A stretch of 7,538 nt of DNA from Candidatus Saccharimonadota bacterium. Lineage in GTDB: Bacteria > Patescibacteriota > Saccharimonadia > Saccharimonadales > UBA4665. Shown here piece by piece: positions 1 through 4,182 of this stretch (within the stretch, counting starts at the first letter, position 1; each line of letters starts with the position of its first letter). The notes beneath the pieces were generated by a model. That model ran no database searches and was not told the origin of the DNA. It was given only the letters and a program-made list of their open reading frames with translations. A program made the position numbers and the translations under genes. The stretch spans positions 1-7,538 of the forward strand of contig JARIHJ010000100.1 in assembly GCA_029288335.1 (NCBI GenBank). Direction: 5' to 3'.

Positions 1-1397
1 GTGCTGCCGGCAATGATGCGCGCGAGGCGCCGCCGAACACGCTTGTCAATCACATCGATTTTGGTCTGCCCGGCGCCCTGCCGGTAATTAATGAGAAAGC
101 AATTGAGCTAGCGGCTAGAGCTGCGTTTGCACTCGGCACTATCCCGCAAAAAAATAGCCAATTTGATCGCAAGCAATATTTTTATCCCGATTTGCCTAAG
201 GGCTATCAGATCACTCAGTTTTACCATCCGATTGCGCTCGGTGGCGAAGTCGAGATTAATGTTGATGGCGAACAGAAGCGAGTTAAACTTCACCATTTCC
301 ACATTGAAGAGGACGCTGGTAAGTCAACACACCCGACGGGTAAAGATTACTCGCTCGTCGACCTGAACCGAGCCGGTACGCCGCTAATTGAAATCGTCAG
401 CGAGCCGGATATGCGCTCGCCGGCCGAGGCGAAAGCTTATGCCCACGAACTATGGCTGCTGATGCGCTACGCCGACGTCTCTGAGGCCAACTTGTTCTAC
501 GGCAATATGCGTTTCGATGTCAATGTGTCGGTGAGCAAAACCGGCGAACTCGGCACGAGGAGCGAGACGAAAAACTTGAATAGTTTCCGCGCGGTCGAAA
601 AGGCAGCCGAGTACGAAATCAATCGCCAAATCGAATTGCTCGAAAAAGGCGAAAAAATCGTGCAGGAGACCCGCGGCTGGCTGGACGACAAGGGTAAAAC
701 TGTCTCTCAGCGCAGCAAGGAAGAGGCGCACGATTACCGATATATGCCCGAGCCCGACCTGCCACCAGTTGTTCTGAATGACAAATTTATCGATAAAATT
801 AAAGCCGGAATGCCAGCAATGCCAGCCGAATGGCGCCAGCGGCTGAGCGGCCTAGGCCTTGACCCGGTCTATATCGAAACGCTTTTGGAGGCTCAAGCCG
901 AGGAGCCAGGCAGTCAATATCTAGAAATTCTAGAAAATAATAAAGAACAGGCGCCGACTTTTGCAAATTGGTATATCAATATACTCTTACCATTAAAAAA
1001 AGAGGGTGTTATAAGTGACATTGCGCTTAAGCCTATCGAGCGTCTTCGCGCCTTCAATCTAGTCTTCAATCTTTATAAAGATAATAAAATAGTATCTACC
1101 AATATCAAGCCACTCCTAGTCAAGCTTCTTCAGTTAAAGCTCGGCACAGAGTTAACCAAAAATTTCGATGTTGAACAATTTGCTAATGATAGCGGTTTCA
1201 TGCAAGTCTCCGATGAAGGGGAAATTGCCAAAATCGTTGAGCAAGTGCTGGCCGAAAACGAACAAGCCGCTAGTGATGTCAAAAACGGCGAGGAAAAGGC
1301 GATCGGCTTTTTGGTCGGCCAGGTGATGAAAGCCTCAAAAGGCCAAGCCAATCCAACACTCGCCCAAGACCTCATAAAAAAGCAGCTAGGAATTTGA
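1..1397 (+). CDS. gatB: Asp-tRNA(Asn)/Glu-tRNA(Gln) amidotransferase subunit B, 5'-partial
   Basis: GatB is the kinase/transamidase subunit of the cytoplasmic GatCAB complex. It activates mischarged Glu-tRNA(Gln) or Asp-tRNA(Asn), which are then amidated with ammonia released by GatA. The reading frame is open from base 3, before any start codon, so the gene begins upstream of the window; 464 residues are present and I estimate 20-25 N-terminal residues are missing. Family landmarks in order (in-window numbering): GLPGALPV near residue 23, YFYPDLPKGYQI near 60, EEDAGKSTH near 103, the GatB signature DLNRAGTPLIEI near 120, and HDYRYMPEPDLPP at 243-255. The C-terminal YqeY-like tRNA-binding tail ends with GFLVGQVMKASKGQANP from about 435. 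The stretch before GLPGALPV lacks the Cys pair of zinc-type GatB and resembles Cys-less versions such as that of Staphylococcus. The stop overlaps the end of the opposing gene by 12 bases. G+C drops sharply at about 901-1200. Identification is secure. Confidence 0.97.
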   Translation, partial: AAGNDAREAPPNTLVNHIDFGLPGALPVINEKAIELAARAAFALGTIPQKNSQFDRKQYFYPDLPKGYQITQFYHPIALGGEVEINVDGEQKRVKLHHFHIEEDAGKSTHPTGKDYSLVDLNRAGTPLIEIVSEPDMRSPAEAKAYAHELWLLMRYADVSEANLFYGNMRFDVNVSVSKTGELGTRSETKNLNSFRAVEKAAEYEINRQIELLEKGEKIVQETRGWLDDKGKTVSQRSKEEAHDYRYMPEPDLPPVVLNDKFIDKIKAGMPAMPAEWRQRLSGLGLDPVYIETLLEAQAEEPGSQYLEILENNKEQAPTFANWYINILLPLKKEGVISDIALKPIERLRAFNLVFNLYKDNKIVSTNIKPLLVKLLQLKLGTELTKNFDVEQFANDSGFMQVSDEGEIAKIVEQVLAENEQAASDVKNGEEKAIGFLVGQVMKASKGQANPTLAQDLIKKQLGI

Positions 1398-1742
1398 TAT
1401 TGTTTCTGGGGCTGATAGCCAGTTTGCATCTACCGCTTCCAGTAGGCCGGTTGTAACATATAAGCTGTCTATGTATTCGGCATCCCGGAGAGTTTTTATG
1501 AACGCCTCAAATTCGGACCAGGGGCTGCCTGGCTCTGGATCGTACATAATAGGTGCGCCATCTTTCAATATTTTGGCATCATTCCAAGCATCGTTAATGG
1601 CAAGCACAGTTGTCGGCTTGCTGACGGCCGGCAATGTTAGGTCACGGTATCGTAACCGAGCCAGCACCTCATATTGTGGGTCTGCTAAAGCTTGTAAAGC
1701 TTGTATTGTCTGGGCCTGCAACAGAGTATTGGCGTCGGCTGG
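1386..1742 (-). pseudogene. hypothetical protein, C-terminal part of a frameshifted gene
   Basis: This is the second reading frame of a gene broken by a -1 shift. The frame is open from a TGA at 1743-1745 down to the TAG at 1386-1388. The only candidate start inside it is a TTG at 1721-1719 with no Shine-Dalgarno sequence, so independent translation looks unlikely. The sequence looks like a normal soluble protein: a helical ALQALADPQYEVLARLRYRDL stretch (given here only as a landmark near its start), then VLAINDAWNDAKI and PWSEFEAFIKTLRDAEYIDSL, with many acidic and aromatic residues and no membrane segment. Joined to the 5' part it would give a protein of about 196 residues. Its last codons overlap the end of gatB tail to tail. 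I do not recognise the family. The break could be a real mutation or a one-base assembly error. Confidence 0.6.
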
Positions 1743-1975
1743 TCAATATTAGCCCAAAGACTATATGTGACCGTAATGCCCCTAGTAACCTTTGGGTCGA
1801 GCCGTTCTCTGGCAACTCCACCCAACCAGTTGGATGCCAGCTGGGCGGCATAGCGGTAACGAAGAGGCGAATCAGCAGTACGTAATTTTTCCTCGTCGGC
1901 TGCCCCTGGGTTGGCAATTCTTTGGCGCTCTACCTCCAGCTGTTCGTAGGCGTGTGGGCTTAATTCGAATGGCAT
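1685..1975 (-). CDS. hypothetical protein, N-terminal part of a frameshifted gene
   Basis: The first frame of the split gene starts at ATG 1975-1973, preceded by a good AAGGA ribosome site 8 bases upstream, so initiation here is well supported. As it stands it encodes 96 residues and ends at a TAG at 1685-1687. The first 80 or so residues look like a real soluble protein: MPFELSPHAYEQLEVERQRI, then an acidic segment and a YRYAAQLASNWLGGVARERL helix. The last 15, containing ILCCRPRQYKLYKL, do not; they look like out-of-frame translation. The natural continuation lies in the -1 frame (1386-1742), so the shift probably falls near 1735-1742. It is the second gene of a two-gene unit, 15 bases after the stop of the gene ending at 1991. 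The family is unrecognised. Confidence 0.6.
   Translation of the reverse strand: MPFELSPHAYEQLEVERQRIANPGAADEEKLRTADSPLRYRYAAQLASNWLGGVARERLDPKVTRGITVTYSLWANIDQPTPILCCRPRQYKLYKL
1686..1703. repeat. 9-bp tandem duplication (TAAAGCTTG x2)
   Basis: TAAAGCTTG occurs twice in direct succession. On the minus strand, in the C-terminal frame of the split gene, it encodes a repeated Gln-Ala-Leu unit; in the N-terminal frame it gives a repeated Tyr-Lys-Leu just before the premature stop. Its 9-base length keeps the frame, so it does not itself cause the frameshift about 35 bases away. It may reflect local slippage. Confidence 0.75.
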
Positions 1976-1983
1976 TTATTTGG

Positions 1984-1988
1984 TCCTT
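1984..1988 (-). promoter_or_regulatory. Shine-Dalgarno site of the downstream hypothetical gene
   Basis: The minus strand reads AAGGA, then 8 bases, then the ATG at 1975. It sits in the 15-base gap after the upstream gene's stop (1991). It fixes the start of the frameshifted gene and contrasts with the absence of such a site before the first gene of the unit. Confidence 0.75.
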
Positions 1989-1990
1989 GG

Positions 1991-2425
1991 TTAAATTATA
2001 GCGCTTTCGGCTTGGTCAATTAGGCCTATGAACTCTTGCCAGCGTTCAGGTGTTTCTAGTGGGTCAATCAGGCCCTTAACACCCTGATCGGTGCGCAGTT
2101 CCACAATCAGCGGCTCTAAATCGAATATCCGATAGCCCGTAGCTTCAGTCTGTCCGTTGGGCCAGTTAGTATGATGGGCAAGTGTGACATGAGCTGGCAC
2201 ACAAGAACTCTGGTAAGGATTGTCAGATGAGAGTGAACAATATTGATCCACCGACGCCACCTGGACTTCCGTGCCATCGATCAGATCTAGCTTAACTAGG
2301 TGCGGGATACCGCGAGTGGGTAGTGGGATAACGTCCAGAGCTTTACACTGCAGCTTGTAGATCCTACGAATTCGCTCCAGCGCTTCTTTCGGACCGCTCT
2401 CTCGAGAGACTGGCTCACGCTCCAT
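1991..2425 (-). CDS. hypothetical protein, first gene of an unrecognised two-gene unit
   Basis: Encodes 144 residues starting MEREPVSRESGPKEAL. I chose the ATG at 2425-2423 because a promoter (TTGCCA, 17 bases, TATAAC) ends 6 bases before it. The in-frame TTG at 2443, which gives a longer ORF, lies inside that promoter's spacer and should not be transcribed. The product is soluble, with no signal peptide or membrane segment. It has a basic helical N-terminus (ALERIRRIYKLQCKAL at about 15-30), then beta-prone segments such as HLVKLDLIDGTEVQVASVDQ, a middle containing three Cys overall and His-rich AHVTLAHHTNW, and an acidic helical C-terminus (PERWQEFIGLIDQAESAII). I recognise no domain or catalytic motif. 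It probably shares a transcript with the frameshifted gene downstream. Coding is supported by length, promoter and protein-like composition, not by homology. Confidence 0.7.
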   Translation of the reverse strand: MEREPVSRESGPKEALERIRRIYKLQCKALDVIPLPTRGIPHLVKLDLIDGTEVQVASVDQYCSLSSDNPYQSSCVPAHVTLAHHTNWPNGQTEATGYRIFDLEPLIVELRTDQGVKGLIDPLETPERWQEFIGLIDQAESAII

Positions 2426-2431
2426 CTTGCA

Positions 2432-2460
2432 GTTATAGTACAATGCTACGATTTTGGCAA
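2432..2460 (-). promoter_or_regulatory. sigma70-like promoter of the hypothetical two-gene unit, leaderless
   Basis: On the minus strand, -35 TTGCCA (2460-2455), a spacer of exactly 17 bases and -10 TATAAC (2437-2432) are followed by 6 bases and then the ATG at 2425. Transcription would therefore start at or next to the A of the start codon. There is no room for a Shine-Dalgarno sequence. Both hexamers are 5/6 matches to consensus. Confidence 0.65.
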
Positions 2461-2463
2461 TGA

Positions 2464-2493
2464 TTAAGCTCTCACCTCCCAGCGTGCTACAAT
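2464..2493 (+). promoter_or_regulatory. promoter of the membrane-protein operon
   Basis: The -10 box TACAAT (2488-2493) lies 8 bases before the ATG at 2502. The -35 is weak; TTAAGC at 2464-2469 with an 18-base spacer is the best I can see. Expected initiation is about 2499-2502, giving a leader of 0-3 bases. The AAGGA within this gap is only 2 bases from the ATG, too close to act as a ribosome site. The promoter is back to back with the divergent one at 2432-2460. Confidence 0.5.
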
Positions 2494-2501
2494 AAAGGAT
2501 T

Positions 2502-2762
2502 ATGAATAACGCTGATGAAGCTTTGCTGATACTACTCGCGGTAGTTCTGGCTATACTGATTCTATTGTTGATCTGGGCTATGGTTTACGTGCTGAAGGTT
2601 CTCCGAGGTATAAAGCGGGTGGTGGCTGATGCGGAGAAGCTAGTCGATTCGGCCGAGGTAGTGGGCGAAGCTTTCCGAAGCGCCAGCGGCCCGATTGCTC
2701 TATTCAAGCTAATAAATAATTTGGGTAAAATAGTATCTAAGCAGCGAGGAGGTAAAAAATGA
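2502..2762 (+). CDS. small single-pass membrane protein, DUF948/YtxG-like
   Basis: Encodes 86 residues. A very hydrophobic membrane helix spans about residues 8-31 (LLILLAVVLAILILLLIW) and is preceded by acidic residues. A cytoplasmic-type segment follows: basic KVLRGIKR, an amphipathic helix (VVADAEKLVDSAEVVGEAF at about 40-58), a second helix (IALFKLINNLGKIV) and a basic Gly-Lys-Lys end. This architecture, and its place directly before a YtxH-like gene, matches the DUF948/YtxG proteins paired with YtxH in Bacillus, although it is shorter, so the family assignment rests mainly on topology and context. It is the first gene of a probable three-gene operon; its TGA overlaps the next ATG by 4 bases (ATGA), implying translational coupling. 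Function is unknown; a membrane anchor or scaffold role at the envelope is inferred. Confidence 0.85.
   Translation: MNNADEALLILLAVVLAILILLLIWAMVYVLKVLRGIKRVVADAEKLVDSAEVVGEAFRSASGPIALFKLINNLGKIVSKQRGGKK
2746..2752 (+). promoter_or_regulatory. strong Shine-Dalgarno site of the ytxH-like gene
   Basis: GAGGAGG, 6 bases before the ATG at 2759, lies inside the 3' end of the preceding gene. It is near-perfect anti-SD complementarity and shows that this organism does use SD-led initiation for internal operon genes. Confidence 0.85.
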
Positions 2763-3166
2763 GTGACAAAAACAGTGGTAAAAAATGGGCGCTAGGTACA
2801 TTAATTGCTGGCGTGGCTGGCTATATTACTGGCGTGTTGACGGCGCCGAAATCCGGCCAGGAAACTCGTGAAGATATAAAAGATGCGGCTGCTAGCGGCG
2901 CGGCTGAGGCTGAAAAAGATCTGAAAAAGCTTCACACCGAGCTAAACAGCGCGGTCGACGAGGCTAAAAAAGAAGCCGACAAACTGGTCGGCAAGGCCAA
3001 GGACCAGCTAAAAACTGCTGCCGATGCGGCCACGAAGGCTAAGGATAAGGCCCGCGAAGTTTTGTCTGCCGCCCACGAGGGCGAAACTGGTGATGCCGAT
3101 CTCAAAAAGGCCGTTGCCGAGGCTGATAAGGCACTCGCTGACCTCAAAAAGTTTCTGAAGAAGTAA
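2759..3166 (+). CDS. YtxH-like membrane-anchored Ala/Lys-rich protein
   Basis: Encodes 135 residues. After a short basic start comes one Gly-rich hydrophobic segment (about 11-28, LGTLIAGVAGYITGVLTA) followed directly by APKSGQETRED, the hallmark of the YtxH family, in which a small membrane helix is followed by APxSG. The rest (about 38-135) is a long, strongly charged, Ala/Lys/Glu/Asp-rich helical tail resembling a coiled coil or LEA/histone-H1-like sequence, with repeated ADKA/AKDKA-type units and a LKKFLKK end. The domain is known in general-stress and envelope proteins, but its biochemical role is not established. The start is secured by a strong GAGGAGG and the ATGA overlap with the preceding gene. 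The tail could bind nucleic acid, polymer or a partner coiled coil; that is speculation. Confidence 0.88.
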   Translation: MSDKNSGKKWALGTLIAGVAGYITGVLTAPKSGQETREDIKDAAASGAAEAEKDLKKLHTELNSAVDEAKKEADKLVGKAKDQLKTAADAATKAKDKAREVLSAAHEGETGDADLKKAVAEADKALADLKKFLKK

Positions 3167-3178
3167 CGGCTTTTCAAG

Positions 3179-3478
3179 ATGGCCAGCGAAGATAAACAAG
3201 AAATCAAAAATCGCACTGGCAGCCCGCTAACGCGCTCTGATTATGAAAAGCTGGGTCAGCAGCTGGAGTCATTATTCATTAATTTTGATCCGTCGAGGCG
3301 CAAAATCTTCTGGGTTAACTTTTGGCTTGGAGTTTTGCGCGGCTTTGGTGCCGTCATTGGCGCCACTGTCGGCATTGCCATATTGATCTATATTTTGTCG
3401 CTGTTCAGCCAGATTCCCCTAATTGGGCCGTTTGTAAACAACATCAAACACACTGTCAATACCACCCAGACCCATTAG
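3179..3478 (+). CDS. DUF5665-like small membrane protein
   Basis: Encodes 99 residues. A charged N-terminal region (1-42) includes a helix, YEKLGQQLESLF. A membrane segment at about 44-76 follows, opened by aromatic IFWVNFW and containing a glycine zipper with Gly at 51, 55, 57, 61 and 65, which favours close helix packing. After it come PLIGPFV and a short polar tail. The FWxxFxxGxxRGxG pattern followed by IPLIGPF resembles the DUF5665 family of uncharacterised proteins, recalled rather than searched. It lies 12 bases after the ytxH-like stop on the same strand, so it is probably the third gene of the operon. No clear Shine-Dalgarno sequence precedes the ATG; translation may rely on reinitiation. 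The next gene converges on it after 36 bases. Confidence 0.8.
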   Translation: MASEDKQEIKNRTGSPLTRSDYEKLGQQLESLFINFDPSRRKIFWVNFWLGVLRGFGAVIGATVGIAILIYILSLFSQIPLIGPFVNNIKHTVNTTQTH

Positions 3479-3514
3479 CTATATAGCACCTCCGCGACTT
3501 CCCGAAGAAGTACT

Positions 3515-4063
3515 CTAGAGATTAGTTGCGAATTCGTGGACAGGCTCAAAATTCTCATCTGAGAGCATCAGGGCCGCATCAAACGAGTGGCCGCCATTCT
3601 CTTCGATAGTGCGGCTGCACACGAATTGCTGAAAAGGCTCGCGAAAGGCCAATGGAAGCCAGAAGGGAACATCTCTCGGCATACTAAGAAGGATGTTGCG
3701 GTCTGTAGGGTTAATCCAAAGTGGATCGAATTCGTCGGCCTTACCAATTAAGGGCATATCTTCGGCTAAGTGTGCGCCTAAGATGGCCACGGAACCAATC
3801 GTAGGAATCTCTGGCCGCTTATCAACAACGACCAATTCTCCAAGCAACTTGAATGTGTGAGCAGGTAGTAATATGCCAGTTTCTTCTGCTACTTCACGCG
3901 CTACAGCGTCCCAAGGCAACTCGTCTTCCCCTGCTTTGCCGCCCGGGAAATTAAGACAGTTTTGCCATGGCCCACGCTGTTGCACACCCACTAACAATTC
4001 GAATTCGCCCGTTTTAGGGTTATATCTATCTATTATTGCTAGATTTTGCTCAGGTACTCGCAT
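3515..4063 (-). CDS. Nudix hydrolase, MTH1/MutT-like (probable oxidised dNTP pyrophosphatase)
   Basis: Encodes 182 residues. A complete Nudix box (G-x5-E-x7-REVAEETGI) spans residues 42-64, with metal-binding Glu57, Glu60 and Glu61. Beyond the box it resembles human MTH1 more than classical MutT. The residue three before the GGK is Asn38, aligning by eye with the base-recognising Asn33 of MTH1, and MPRDVPFWLPL at 128-138 aligns with MTH1 MWPDDSYWFPL. This keeps the first of the two Asp residues (Asp131) but has Pro and Val in place of Trp117 and Asp120. The likely role is hydrolysis of oxidised purine nucleotides such as 8-oxo-dGTP to monophosphates, protecting replication; substrate choice is inferred. 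I start at ATG 4063, 6 bases after a perfect TATAAT; the in-frame ATG at 4099 lies in the promoter's -35 region and would add 12 spurious residues. The region from about 140 to the end has no assignment. Confidence 0.9.
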   Translation of the reverse strand: MRVPEQNLAIIDRYNPKTGEFELLVGVQQRGPWQNCLNFPGGKAGEDELPWDAVAREVAEETGILLPAHTFKLLGELVVVDKRPEIPTIGSVAILGAHLAEDMPLIGKADEFDPLWINPTDRNILLSMPRDVPFWLPLAFREPFQQFVCSRTIEENGGHSFDAALMLSDENFEPVHEFATNL

Positions 4064-4069
4064 ATTAAA

Positions 4070-4098
4070 ATTATAACATAATATGTAAGAATTGTACA
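4070..4098 (-). promoter_or_regulatory. sigma70-like promoter of the Nudix gene, leaderless
   Basis: On the minus strand, -35 TGTACA (4098-4093, 4/6 match), a 17-base spacer and a perfect -10 TATAAT (4075-4070) are followed by 6 bases and the ATG at 4063. The geometry is identical to that of the promoter at 2432-2460. The upstream DNA is very AT-rich. The predicted transcript begins at the start codon. Confidence 0.65.
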
Positions 4099-4166
4099 TA
4101 TTGATAACTACACTCAGTTTACTATGTTGTAAATCTTAGAGCTCGCGCAAATATAGTCGACAGCGG

Positions 4167-4172
4167 TATAAT
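4167..4172 (+). promoter_or_regulatory. -10 box of the dnaE promoter
   Basis: A perfect TATAAT lies 10 bases before the ATG at 4183; initiation near A4179 would give a leader of about 4 bases. No convincing -35 exists at 17 bases (CGCGCA at 4144-4149), so an activator or another recognition element may be needed. The last two bases of the hexamer are the AT of the upstream in-frame ATG at 4171, arguing against that start. Confidence 0.55.
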
Positions 4173-4182
4173 GAAACTAGCG

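Noticed and set aside
450..731. Antisense ORFs within gatB, dnaE and the ytxH-like gene (for example minus-strand frames at 450-731, 2932-3216, 6274-6555)
   Set aside because: They mirror strongly conserved or clearly coding genes, have no ribosome sites or family motifs, and show low-complexity composition typical of shadow frames.
921..933. Palindrome CTAGAA-A-TTCTAG inside gatB
   Set aside because: Single copy within conserved coding sequence of an AT-rich stretch; no reason to call it an operator.
1406..1425. Possible terminator after gatB (CTGG...CCAG stem followed by TTT)
   Set aside because: The 6-bp stem needs a 2-base bulge and the T tract has only three residues; it also lies inside the opposing coding frame.
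1685..1742. Programmed -1 ribosomal frameshift
   Set aside because: No slippery heptamer in the correct frame and no obvious downstream stem-loop or pseudoknot; a simple indel explains it better.
1471..2001. Plus-strand ORFs opposite the unknown two-gene unit (1471-1752, 1634-1885, 1792-2001)
   Set aside because: Short, overlapping, without SD or promoter; the minus-strand frames have a promoter, SD and more protein-like composition.
3478..3487. Palindrome GCTATATAGC overlapping the stop of the DUF5665-like gene
   Set aside because: Ten bases, AT-rich centre, no second copy seen; expected by chance and without supporting context.
3497..3511. Perfect 5-bp hairpin (ACTTC / GAAGT, 5-base loop) between the converging DUF5665-like and Nudix genes
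   Set aside because: Short stem, only moderate G+C, and no T-run on either strand afterwards; not convincing as an intrinsic terminator, though its position fits one.
4064..4182. AT-rich Nudix-dnaE intergenic region as a possible replication origin
   Set aside because: No DnaA-box cluster or iterons seen in 119 bases; the AT-richness is explained by the two promoters.
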